Assembly (NCBI GenBank): GCA_026874595.1
Contig: CM049315.1
Location: forward strand, 3,036,664-3,100,663
DNA from: Sipunculus nudus
Lineage: Eukaryota; Annelida; Sipuncula; Golfingiida; Sipunculidae
Length of the DNA stretch: 64,000 nt
Direction: 5' to 3'
Positions 1 through 12,300 of the stretch are shown piece by piece (position 1 is the first letter of the stretch; every line of letters starts with the position of its first letter). The notes beneath the pieces are model-generated. The model was not told where the DNA came from. It ran no database searches and saw only the letters and a list, made by a program, of their open reading frames with translations. A program made the translations under genes and the position numbers.

Positions 1-705
1 GATCAAGGTCACAGGATTTCTATCACGTCCAAGATTTAGGTAGGAACATTGAGTGTTGCAAATTTTCAAGGAAAATATATAGCCCTTCAAAAGTTATCTC
101 ATCCACAAAAAAATAACTATAATTCCACTGATTTGACCTTGAAGATCCTGGTCAAGGTCACCAGATTTCAAACTTGTCTGAGAGCTTGTTGGTAACAATT
201 TGTGTACCAAATTTGGGGACAAAATTAGAAATACTACTGAAGTTATGAGATTCATAAAATGTTACATTTCAGCAATTTTACCTTGAAAAGAAAATTCAAG
301 GTCACCAGGTTTTGAACTTATCAGAGAACATGGTAGGAACAATTGGTGTACCAAACCTGAGGACAAAATGTGGAATACTGAAAAAGTTATGGGGTTAAAA
401 ATAATGTCATTTTTCTGCAGATTTGACCTTGAATATGAAGGTCAAAGTCACTTTTTTTAACTTTTCCTTGATTTTAGTTGGAACAATTGCTGTACCAAAT
501 TTGAGGACAAAATGTTTAATACTTCATAAGTTATGGGGTTAAAAAATTTTACTTTTTGGCAGATTTGACCTTGAAGATGAAGACCAAGGTCACTGGATTT
601 CAAACTCCTCCGAGATTTTGGTATGAACAATGGAGTGTTTCAAATTTTGGCAGAAAATATGCAGCCCTTCAAAAGTTATCTCCTTCACAAGATATCCTAC
701 AGATG
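1..705. repeat. Tandem ~142-bp units with TGACCTTGA / TCAAGGTCA motifs
   Basis: Five diverged units start near 1, 149, 298, 440 and 583. Each has a 'tgaccttgaa..gaaggtcaaggtcac' block, then 'tgtaccaaatttgaggacaa' and 'aagttatggggtt' style blocks. Non-coding. It lies 3' of PhyH gene 1 and abuts the B-family modules. It is probably the internal tandem part of another dispersed element, but no termini were seen. Confidence 0.7.
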
Positions 706-719
706 AGGCAGTAGTAACA

Positions 720-1423
720 GACTATGGCACTGAAAACAACATGCCTCATGGCCTGGGGGGGGGGGGGGGGTAGCCACCAGTATAGAGGAACTGATGAGGC
801 ACTCCATGATCAAAAAGCATGCAAAGAATCATAGAAATAAATGCATTCGTTATTCAAATACAGAAGCTTTTGTATCACATTTTTATTTATTCTAGGGTAC
901 TTATGAGCCCCATTGCTCAGAGGATGTTTGTAACAGAGACCCAATTTCAATTTTCCATTTAGACTTTTCATGAACCTCCCTGGTTGTCAAGTAAGAAGAT
1001 TCCAAGTCAAACAGCAAGGATTTGTGCCTTGTTAACAGATGACTGCTTCATTTGAAGGTCTCAAAAATACAGAAAAATTCATGAAAAATGGAAAAATCCA
1101 AGTGGCACCACCAGTCTACAGGAACTGATGAAGCACTCCATGATCATGCAGATAGCATGCAAAGAATCATAGCAATCAATGCATTAGTTATTCAAATACA
1201 GAAGCTTTTGTATCACATTTTTAATTATTCTGGGGGTACTTACAAGCCCAATAGCTCAGAGGATATGGGTGACAGAGACCTAATTTCACATTTCCACATA
1301 GACTTTTCAAAGACCTTCCTTGATGTCAAGTTAGAAGATTTCAAGTCCAGTGTTCACGATTTTTGCCCTGTTAACAACTGACAACTTCTTTGAAGGTCTC
1401 AAAAATAGAGAAAAAAATAAGAA
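720..1423 (+). repeat. Family B repeat, left part (two modules), interrupted by a family C element
   Basis: Two ~330-bp modules (from about 770 and about 1095) share: 'accagtctacaggaactgatga', 'cattagttattcaaatacag', 'gctcagaggatatgggt', 'gacctaatttcac' and 'tgttaacagatgac', then an A-rich linker. The series resumes at 5555 after the C insertion. No coding potential. A short poly-G tract lies near 755-770. Confidence 0.7.
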
Positions 1424-4400
1424 ACAAGGCCTACAGGCCTAATGCGAACCTGTGCATTGGGAAATACACCAGGTACAATGCTGGACCATTACTTTTCATG
1501 TATATGAACAATGCAGGTACTAAACATTTTGAATAAGAAACAATTACACAAACATCACTGCTGAAATTCTGGCATGGGTGCACACAACACAAAAATGATT
1601 GTAGCTGGCACCACCAGTCTTGTATACAACGAAGCTAACAGAGATATATACATATGCCCAATTTCAGAATAATATGTCAAACCCCTTCTGCGAGGGGTTT
1701 GACATATTATTGCGCCTGGCTTGACTGAGTAAATTTTGACCTGTACTTGGCTAAACTGAGTGAACTCTTGACCTGTTGCATAATCTGACACAGTTGGCAG
1801 TATGCCAAAGCTATAAATAGATCCAGCCTAAACTTTGGTGCTAAATCTGATGAAGTGGGCAGTCTGCCAAAGCTATAAATAGAATGCAGCTACTGCACTG
1901 AGTGAACTCTTGACCTATACCTGGCTTCACTGAGTGAACCCTTTACCTGTTGCCTTATCTGATACAGTTTGCAGTCTGCCAAAGCTATGAATAGATCCAG
2001 GCTGACCCTTGGCCTGATACCAAATCTGCAATAGTTGGCAGTCTGCCAAGCTATTTATAGATACAGACACAATATTGGCCTGTTGCCAAATCTGTTTCAG
2101 ATACTGAAAAACTTTGGCTAAAATGCTTTTTTAAGCTGATGCATTCATCAGATTTTTTTTAATGTTTAGAATAATAAAAGATGCAGTCCTTTAATTTTTA
2201 AAGGTCTAATAATTGTGCCAAAAATCATTTAAGTAAACATGAACTAAGGCCACCTAAGAATAATTTTTGTGCAATGTTACATAAATTGAAACAACAGTTT
2301 TGCAGAAGCAGAATATTGCAGCTCTAATTTGAAATAGGCTTACTTATAGCCTCAAGACCAATTTCATGCTCCTTTCAATGACTCTACCAAAAAAAAAAAA
2401 AAAAAATAACCAAATCCATTCTTATACAAATGAAAGAACCCTACCCTAAGATAATTCTTGTGAAAAATTAAACGATTCAACTTGACAGTTTCATCATAAA
2501 CCTTTTTTTAAACTGAAAGAGGCTTAAATTATGTGGTTTTTTTTTGTCTGTAAAGAACAGGTTGATGTAGGTGGCGCCACAAAAACTGCAATTTCAAATA
2601 TGAGTCATGTGACCAACATTTGCACAATACTTGGTGATGCTAGCTCCTGTCGATTCTGAGATTGTTATGTCAGTATGCATAATTGGCTTAATGACTATCA
2701 TCTTGTCTGATTAAGTTCGCATCCTGCAATAGTTAGAATACAGTAAATTATCTAAGAAAGTAATTTTTCATTTGACATGTTATAAATCAAACACCGGTCA
2801 AAACTTGTCAGGGAATACATGTATCATGCTCAATACCTGGATGATGTTGCTACTTTCAATCAGTCTGAGACATCACACATTGTACATGCACAGGTATATT
2901 TGTTTCTCTGAGAGGTCACGTAGCTTAAAACTGACACATTATCGTAACTTAACAGGTGCAAATCTCTTGAAATACCTTGGTCATGATGCAGTTTCATGTA
3001 ACTGTTTACTAACTCTATGCCAGCTAGCTTTATCTACATATGCCAATGCGCACCAGTGGTGACAACAATTAGGTCAACACTTATCCACCAAGGCTCTGGC
3101 TACAGGTGTTGTGGTAGTCATTATTGTTATATTTTAAGTGCATATTAAATTTCATAAATACATAGATTAGCTAAAAGCTGACTTGTCAGGATATTTAGAA
3201 AACATAATAGTTCAACCAACCAGGACTAAATCAAAATATTATGTGTTTTATTGTGTGTATAATATATGTTTGAGTTTAGTTGTGTGTCTGTCTATAATAC
3301 CTCAGTGGGAGGTCATGAATATAATTTTAGTGTGCTTTACCTTCAGTAAAATAACATGTACCAAGGAACAGTTGAAACAGTGCCACATGGTGTATATATT
3401 TAGTGCAGGATAAGCACAGGCAGATTGTGGCCCCAGATGGGAGATCACACTCTTGATAGTTGGAGATATCAATTGCACAGACCATGGTATGAACTGATAT
3501 AGTTAATAAAACACTAAACGTGACTCCAATGGAAGTTAATGTTCAACAAGGGTATAGTGAAGTCAACTAAAGGTTAGGGAACAGGACTGGCATATTTAAG
3601 AAGGAATAGAAGTAGATAAGAATTTAATTACAATGGATAAAACTAATGAAGTGATCATATGATTAAATCAGAGAAAACAATGGATGACAGTAAATAGGAT
3701 TAGTGTAAGTTAATTGGAAACAGGCCCAGGCATGAGCCACTGAAAGTTATATATATAAAGGATGAGCAGAATCAGAGGCAGTGAGTGAGTTTGCAAGTCA
3801 GCAAGTCAGGCAGTCAGGTAGCCAGTCACAGAGAGAGCAGTTTCAAGGTAGTCATCACAGAGTCAGTCAGAGAAGCTGCAGTCATGACAGTTGAGCAAGG
3901 GCAGCCATCACATCATAACCAGAACTTCTGCTGTAGTTTCCACAACTATGATAGAAAGGTATTTCTCTAGTTTAGTAACTAGTCAAAGGGCATTGATACA
4001 GTCATTAATATATTACTGGACTGAATTGAAAACTATAGTGTTGTAAACAGAACCGACTGGCTTGAGAACAGTAAGAATTATGTCTGAAGAAAATGATGAC
4101 TGTAACTAGAAGATTCAGATTTATTGTGTGAAAGTAACACAGACTGTTATTCTGCACTGCTGTCAACACTGAAGAGACTGATGTATTGACTGATGATCTT
4201 GATACCTCTCACAAGAATAAAGAGACTTGATTACATAAACTATATTTCTTTTTATATCTGAGTCTTCCCCCCCCCCCCCAAGCCTTACAACAATGGCACT
4301 GACACAACAGAACAGGCTCTAGTAGAGTTTGGCATTAATTAATCTCCAAATTCATAAAGTGAAGTTGTCAAAGTACAGTTCATGAATTATTCAGTTTCAT

Positions 4401-5554
4401 ATAATTATATTCCAAAAAATACTGATCTGGAATTTTTAGTTGTCAATGGACCAATCTTTCATTTGGCTGTTCTTCATGAATCTGTGAATTTGATAAATTA
4501 TCATAGATGGTGTTTTCAAATTGTATGTAATAATGTTTTATTTACATGTGATAAAGATTTTTTTTACATTCAACTGAGATATACTTGCATGCATTTGACC
4601 ATACACGGGGATGGTCATGACGCGGTAACATGTGACAGTTCGCTAACTCAATGGCAACAATTAGGTCATCACTGACTCACACCTGTGTTACATGGAGCTG
4701 TGTGTGTATCTGCACTCGACCATTACAAACAAGCCAGGCATTGAGTCTTTGATCTGCATTCGTTAATTACATGTGCCAACATAAACCTAGCATATGTAGC
4801 CTGCATACAGTGATGGACACTGCATCTAATACAAACACGGCATGGGTCCCGCGACTGTCTTTCCCAGAAGCATGCTGTAATCAGCGAAGCATGCTTTGAC
4901 CTGAAAAGCATGCTGTTATCCGTGAAGCATGCATGCCTTGATGTGGCCAGCGGTGTTCCTCAAGATTTCCCGCTTTAGACCTCAACCCCTCTAGGCTCCT
5001 GTTATTCCTGAGAATTATGAATTAATTTACCAGTAACAGATGACACTCGCACAGAAAAGGTTGATGCAGGTACTGCCACCAATACCTCACATTCATAAAT
5101 GAGTCATGGGACAACAATTGCATAAAATTTGGTGATGATAGCTCGAGCTGATCTGATATTGTAATTTTAGTATCATTTTTTGGTCAAATAACTAAGTTCA
5201 GCTTCCTTTAACTCAGCCAAAATTCAATGAACTGGAACAATTGGAACAAATTGAGAGAGAATGATCTTGAGATTATTCCTGTGAAATATTGAACAATTTT
5301 GCTGGACAGTTTCAGAGAAGAAGTTTTTAAATTTTTTTTTTGCTTTTTACCCTATAAAATCTTAGTAAATGCAGATAGTAAAACAAATGAACAAAATCCA
5401 ATAGAGTTTTTTAGATGACTAATTTTTTGCATAAAATTTGGTGATTAGAGCTCCTGCCAATTTTGAGATAGTATGGGTTAACGTACAGAGGACGGAGAAC
5501 AGCCAACGGATGACAAATGATGCCATACCATTGCATAAACTCACAGGTTCGCTA
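1424..5554 (+). mobile_element. Family C element, copy 1 (4.1 kb, non-autonomous)
   Basis: It begins ACAAGGCCTACAGGCCTAAT with GCGAACCTGTG at 1444-1454 and ends with CACAGGTTCGC at 5542-5552, an exact 11-bp inverted match to the start. The 3' end is preceded by an ACGG/GACGGA-rich run. The interior has repeated 'agtgaactcttgacctg' and 'ttggcagtctgccaa' units and GGTGGCGCCAC motifs. It interrupts a B-family repeat cleanly. The stretch at roughly 2725-5035 has no counterpart in copies 2 and 3 and includes an LTR-like segment. No transposase is encoded. Confidence 0.7.
3400..4292 (+). mobile_element. Candidate solo LTR inside family C copy 1
   Basis: This segment is absent from other C copies and reads like a retroelement LTR: a TATA box (TATATATAAAGG, 3749-3761), a run of short 'cagtcag' repeats just after it, AATAAA at 4216-4221, and an end in TTACAACA at about 4292. 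No gag or pol frame is present on either side. The 5' boundary is uncertain and no target duplication was identified. Confidence 0.35.
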
Positions 5555-5930
5555 AAAAAATACATGTGGCACCACCAGTCTGCAGGAACTGATGAAATAT
5601 GCCATAATTAATATGCATGCATGATTCATGGTGATCAAAGCATTAGTTATTCAGATACTGGAGCTTTTGTATCAAATTTTAAATTATTTTGGGGGTTAGT
5701 CACAAGCCCCACAGCTCAGAGGATATGGGTAACAGGGACCTAATTTCAGGTTTCCAAGGAGACTTTTCATGTACCTCCCTGGATGTACAGTCAGAGGTTT
5801 CTAGGTCTAAAAGTTACGATTTGTGCCTTGTTAACTGACGACCAGATGGCCAGATCACTGGAGAGACAATGGACAAAGATTGCTCACTATAGCTCAGATG
5901 ACTTTCAGTCAGCTGAGCAAAAAAAATTTA
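5555..5930 (+). repeat. Family B repeat, right end after the C insertion
   Basis: The final B module ('caccaccagtctgcaggaac' onward) is followed by a 'gacaatggacaaagattg' segment and the terminus 'tatagctcagatgactttca' / 'gtcagctgagc'. Together with 720-1423 it forms one B element split by family C. Confidence 0.7.
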
Positions 5931-6108
5931 TATCGTCCAAACACTACTCAGGGGGATGTGAGTCGGTCCACCCACAAAATTGTTACCCAAATATAGATAT
6001 AGAAATTAAATCATCAACACCTAGACACATTCCACTACAGGAAGGGGAGGCTTAAATACACCCTAAGGAATATCATGGAATTACCATTATCAAAGATAAT
6101 CCATTCAA

Positions 6109-6114
6109 TTTATT
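6109..6114 (-). terminator. Poly(A) signal AATAAA of PhyH gene 1
   Basis: AATAAA on the minus strand about 20 nt after the stop codon at 6134. The same hexamer sits just after the stop of the paralogue at 60929-60934, so both genes would have very short 3' UTRs. Confidence 0.55.
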
Positions 6115-6133
6115 TAAATAATTTTGAAAAAAA

Positions 6134-6337
6134 TTACAATTTTTTTACCCATGTACTTGCCTCTATGCCATGGTTAAAATTGTTTGTTCTCTCATACTCC
6201 ACCATGGCAGCTGGACGGAAGTTTGTAACGTACGCCCGGCGGTTACTATCAGTGGTGTTTCCCCTCGTATAATGCACAGTCCGTCCATGATGGAACGTAC
6301 ATGATCCAGCCTTCAGGGGGACAGGCTTAGCTTCATC
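6134..6337 (-). CDS. PhyH gene 1, exon 9 (distal His, Arg and stop)
   Basis: The acceptor TGTCTGTTTAAG at 6339-6338 keeps frame with exon 8. It encodes DEAKPVPLKAGSCTF, HHGRTVHYTRGNTTD, NRRAYVTNFRPAAMVEYER and ends EASTWVKKL. His237 is the third iron ligand and Arg248 the likely 2-oxoglutarate anchor. A Met codon just upstream of this acceptor is in frame, but the phase of exon 8 and the pyrimidine-rich run favour the AAG acceptor. Confidence 0.9.
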   Translation of the reverse strand, partial: DEAKPVPLKAGSCTFHHGRTVHYTRGNTTDSNRRAYVTNFRPAAMVEYERTNNFNHGIEASTWVKKL

Positions 6338-9300
6338 CTTAAACAGACACATGGTAGTGGTATTTAAATTGTATTCACATAGTAATATAACTGTTTATTT
6401 TAACACAGAAACAGCAGATAGCACTCATATGTTGGCCCACAGGAGGCCAACTAGCTGCAAATCTAGTGGGCCTATGATGGCAGCCACTAGTGGACCACTG
6501 TTGGCTAGTCCAGAAACCCATATAGGGCCACCTGTGATTTGCCACCAAAGAGCCACTGTTGGCCTCCTGTTTGCCCACTGTCATCAAAACAACCTTAGTG
6601 TTGCAGCCACCCATGGGCCACCAGAGGGCCACTGGAAAGCCAACATCAGCTAAAGCTGCAGGACTGGCATAAATCTTCCCCTTCTTCACCCCTCCCCCCA
6701 CATATGACATTAATGCCGGAATCAATCCCATTCTCCAGTTTTATTTTACAACTAGGGTCCAATGGGTCTCAAAGCTCACCTGAGTTTGTCTATAAGGATA
6801 TGTTTATAAGCTTTTTGCAAAATATGGGTCCTGTGATCAGTTTGAAGCCAACCTGTTAACTGAAACTGGAGTTATCATCCATAGACTAAATTGATGGTCC
6901 CTGTGACCCCGATGAAACTTCCCTATTGGCAGGTGTGTCATGTGTGGAAGAAAGAAGATTTATTGCGATGAAAAGTTTGGCTTAAAATGCATCCACAATC
7001 TTTAAAAAAAGTGGGTCCTGAGACCTTGACCTTTGATTTCATAACCCCAAAATCAACAGAATTCTTACTTTAGTGGTGGGCCATATATAAGTCCAGTTTG
7101 AAACCAATATTTCATTCTGAAGTTATCATCTGGAAACTAATATATAGATAGATGGCCCTGTGACCTTTGACCTTGTGACCAAAAATCCATCAGTTTCTTC
7201 CACTATTTGTAGGTGAGAAATATCTGGAAGATGGACGAATTGGGATGAAAAGTTTGGATAAAAATACATCCACATTTTGGCTAAAGATACATCCACAATC
7301 TTTTTAAAGAAGTGGGTCCTGTGACCTTGACCTTTGACCTCATGACCCAAAATCTGAAGGATTCTTACATTATAGGGGGTCATAAATAATCCAAGTTTGA
7401 AACCAATATGTCAATCCAAACTGGAATTATCATCTTGAAACATATCTGCGGACACATGGCCCAGGTAACCTTGACATTTGACCTTGTGACCACAAAATCA
7501 ATCAGGATCTTCCCCTATTGGAAGGTCAGCTATAGGTGCAAGATGTAAAGTTAGGGATAAAAAGTTTGGCTTAAATGCCTCCACAATCTTTCTAATACAC
7601 ATGTACATATGGACATTTCTCAGCCCACAATGGTAGAACAATTTTTGCTGCCTGCGACTGTGCAGACCACAGCAGACAGAACACGCATGTATGGACACTT
7701 CTCAGCTAACCACGGTAAAACATTTCTGGCCGATGGCAACTGTGTCATCCAAAACAGTGGTTGTTACCACAGAGGTGTGCTCTCTGGGCATTACAGCAAA
7801 CATCTCATATTAAAAATTTAATCAAGACAGATCTATACTTGCCATTTCAACTTGTAAAGTACTTTTCCTTGCATTCAATGTACTTGAAAACTTGAGTACA
7901 TTTTTAAGTACTGGTCAGGTATAAACATTCTTATTTTTTTAAGTTAAAGAGGCACATATCTATTTTCTATAAACATAACATGAGGAGACACCAAAACATT
8001 CAGAATATCTCAGCTCTGTGAAAGACTGATACATCAAGGTCTGACCACAAAATTCTACAATATTAATAATATACCTGTCATCTTAATAAATATTCAGAAT
8101 TTATTATTGTCTAATTTGGTTAAGTTCATTAAATTAAAAAAAAAGCATCAGTACAGACACCCAGTACTTTAACTAAATTTCCTGAGCTAGTTCCTGTAAT
8201 TATACTTGACATATTCCAGGGTACTTGCACTCTACCCTGACACCTGTATCAACGATACAACAAGAAATGTGCATTCTAAGGAATGAAACCCTCTGCCATG
8301 TTGTGGGGGGGGGGGGGGGGGGGTGTTCCTGATTGTTAGATTTTCCTAACCTGTGTTTGCATGCATTCACTTATTTGGCACACCTTCACAGGTTTATTTG
8401 TGAATAAATGACTGTACATTTGTGAATATTCCCTGATGACTTTCCTGAATCCTGATCATATGCCAGATCCACACCAAAATATAATCAAGTTGTCACTGGT
8501 CTATTCCCAAAATACCCTGAAAAATTCTTGTTTGTTATGAACAAACACATTGACACATAAACTGGGATGAACACATAGCCTCCTGCCTGAGGCAGTTAGA
8601 CAGACTACTGTACTGTACCTCCGAGCCATCACATGACAGCAGATGGCAACCAGGTTTGGCTGGTCTGTGAGGACGCATTGGTTTGGTATGTGAGCCAGGA
8701 ACATACCACATGCAACCGTTGTCTGCATCAGCATCATCAATGGCACACTGTTAAATAATAAATGTCTTGTAGAATAACCTTACACACTCTGTCTGCATCA
8801 GTATCATCAATGGCACATTGTGTTAATAAAAAATGTCCTGTACAATAACCTGACACACTCTGTCTGCATCAGTATCATCAATGGCACACTGTGTTAATAT
8901 AAAATGTCCTGTACAATAACCTTACACACTCTGTCTGCATCAGTATAATCAATGGCACATTGTGTTAATATAAAATATCCTGTACAATAACCTTACATAC
9001 TCTGTCTGCATCAGTATAATCAATGGCACATTGTGTTAATATAAAATGTCCTGTACAATAACCTTACATACTCTGTCTGCATCAGTATAATCAATGGCAC
9101 ATTGTGTTAATATAAAATGTCCTGTACAATAACCTTACACACTCTGTCTGCATCAGTATCATCAATGGCACACTGTGTTAATATAAAATGTCCTGTACAA
9201 TAACCTTACACACTCTGTCTGCATCAGTATAATCAATGGCACATTGTGTTAATATAAAATGTCCTGTACAATAACCTTACACACTCTGTCTGCATCAGTA

Positions 9301-12300
9301 TAATCAATGGCACATTGTGTTAATATAAAATGTCCTGTACAATAACCTTACATACTCTGTCTGCATCAGTATAATCAATGGCACATTGTGTTAATATAAA
9401 ATGTCCTGTACAATAACCTTACATACTCTGTCTGCATCAATACAATCAATGGCACATTGTGTTAATATAAAATGTCCTGTACAATAACCTTACACACTCT
9501 GTCTGCATCAGTATAATCAATGGCACATTGTGTTAATATAAAATGTCCTGTACAATAACCTTACATACTCTGTCTGCATCAGTATAATCAATGGCACATT
9601 GTGTTAATATAAAATGTCCTGTACAATAACCTTACACACTCTGTCTGCATCAGTATAATCAATGGCACATTGTGTTAATATAAAATGTCCTGTACAATAA
9701 CCTTACACACTCTGTCTGCATCAGTATAATCAATGGCACATTGTGTTAATATAAAATGTCCTGTACAATAACCTTACACACTCTGTCTGCATCAATACAA
9801 TCAATGGCACATTGTGTTAATATAAAATGTCCTGTACAATAACCTTACATACTCTGTCTGCATCAGTATAATCAATGGCACATTGTGTTAATATAAAATG
9901 TCCTGTACAATAACCTTACACACTCTGTCTGCATCAATACAATCAATGGCACATTGTGTTAATATAAAATGTCCTGTACAATAACCTTACACACTCTGTC
10001 TGCATCAGCATCATCAATGGTACACTGTGTTAATAAAAAATGTCCTGTACAATAACCTTACACTATCTGTCTGCATCAGCATCATCAATGGCCTACTATG
10101 TTAATAAAAAATGTCTTGTACAATAACCTTACACACTCTGAAATGTACACTAAATCTCCTTATAGGGCATGGCATTACATCAGCTTCTTTAAGAAGTGTT
10201 TGAAGGCAATGATATGCAAACAGGATTTACGAAGAAACATCAATTCGATCAGCATCATCAATGGCACACTGTGTTAATAAAAAAGTGTCTTGTACAATAA
10301 CCTTACACACTCAATCTGTTTGCATCAGTATCATCAATGGCACACTGTGTTAATAAAAAATGTCCTGTACAATAACCTTACACACTCTGTCTGCATCAGC
10401 ATCATCAATGGCACACTGTGTTAATAAAAAATGTCAAGTACAATAACCTTACACACTCTGTCTGCATCAGTATAATCAATGGCACACTGTGTTAATAAAC
10501 AAGGCCTACAGGCCTAATGCGAACCTGTGAAATGAGATTACACCAGGTATAATGCTTCAATGCTGGACCATTACTTTTCAAGAACATGTGTAACATGTAT
10601 ATGAACAATGCAAGTACTAAACACTTAGAACAAGAAACAATTAAACAAACATCACTGCTTCAATTCTGGCATGGGTGCACACAACACAAAAACTACAATA
10701 TGGGTAGTCAACAAGCGACTACGTGTATCCGCCAAAATCAGAGTAGGAAAGGTGAAGTGAGGCATGGATTGAGTGGCAAGGGGAAATAGAGTGAGGTGTG
10801 TTGCATAATAGCCTGGATGCCTGCAGCCGATATGTGTATGAAGGTTGCGCCTTCTACCCCAAAATCCAGAAAGCTGTCCAAGATGTATAAACATGCAAAA
10901 TTTTAGGCAGATAAGTCAAACCACTTCTGAGATATGAGTGATTTTAGCCCATGGCAGAAAAACAGATGGGTGCTATGCAAAAATGGTGGCAGGTTGCGCC
11001 ACCAATTTTGTGTATGATTAAGAGCTATGTGAGATCTATACACATGCTAAATTTCAGGGGGATATGTCAAACCAGTCCTGAGATATAAGCCTGAATGTCT
11101 GCAGCGTATACATAAATGTAGGTGGCGCCACCTGCCACAAAATCCAGAAAGCTATCCAAGATGTATAAACCTGCAAAATTTTAGACAGATATGTCAAAAC
11201 CACTGCCGAGATATGAGTGATTTTATGCCACGGCAAACAAATACATGGATGCTGTGCAAAAATGATTGCAGGTGGCACGACCAGTTTTGCGATGATAAAG
11301 AGCTAAGTGAGATCTATAAACATGCAAAATTTTTGCCAAATCGGTCAAATGGTTCCTGAGATATGAGCTTGAATGTCTGCAGCGAAATATGAATGTACGT
11401 GGTGCCACCTGTCATAAAATTAAAAAAGCTGTCAAGGATGTATAAACCTGCAAAATATCAGGTGGATAAGTGAAACCACTGCCGAGATATGAGTGATTTA
11501 ATCCCGATGCAGATGAAAAGATGGACGCTGTGCAAAAATGGTTACAGGTGACACCACCAGTTTTGCGTATGATAAAGAGCTATGGGAGATCTATAAACAT
11601 GCAACATTTTGGCTCAACTGGACAAATGGTTCCCGAGATATGAGCTTAGATGTCTATAGCTAAAACGTGAATGTAGGTGGCGCCACCTGTCATAAAATCA
11701 AGAAAGCTGTCCAGGATGTATACACATGCAAAATTAAAGGTGGTTAAGTCCAACCAATGCAGAGATATATGTGTTTTTACCCCAAGGCAGATGAACAGTT
11801 GGACGCTGTGCAATGATTGTTGCAGGTGGCGCCACCATTTTTAGTGTATGTTATAAAGCTTTCCAAGGGCTACATTTATGCAAAATTTTTAGCCTTATCA
11901 GTCAAACTGTTCCTGAGATATGTGGGTTTATGTGGACGCTGGGGAGAGAGGAAAGGTCAGAGGTCAACCAAAAATGAGGGCGCAGCAGTTCACATGTGAC
12001 CGATCACAATTCCGAATTTTAAAAATTCTACCCAGTGGTTATGCAGGAGTTCTCTGGAATCCTATGTGGCGATGGCGGCAGCGTCGGTGTCCGACTGAAA
12101 ACATAGTATCCGCAAAACTCTGTTTTAGTGGATACAATGATTGTAGATGGCACCATTAGTCTCATATACAACAAAGAGATATATACATATGCCCAATGTC
12201 AGACTGATATGTCAAGCCCCTCCTGTGAAATAAGCAGGTATATACACTGTGCAAAAGTCAATGTAAGTGGCACCACCTGTCTTGTAAATGAGAATACCAT

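Noticed and set aside
6338-6352. Extension of the last PhyH exon upstream to an in-frame Met (MCLFK)
   Set aside because: The phase of exon 8 and the TTTAAG acceptor fit a start at 6337; in gene 1 the sequence before the Met has no acceptor.
6351-6731. Open frames of 100-118 codons on both strands in the GGCCAC-rich stretch
   Set aside because: Open on both strands because of the short repeat motif; the sequence is inside a PhyH intron and absent from gene 2.
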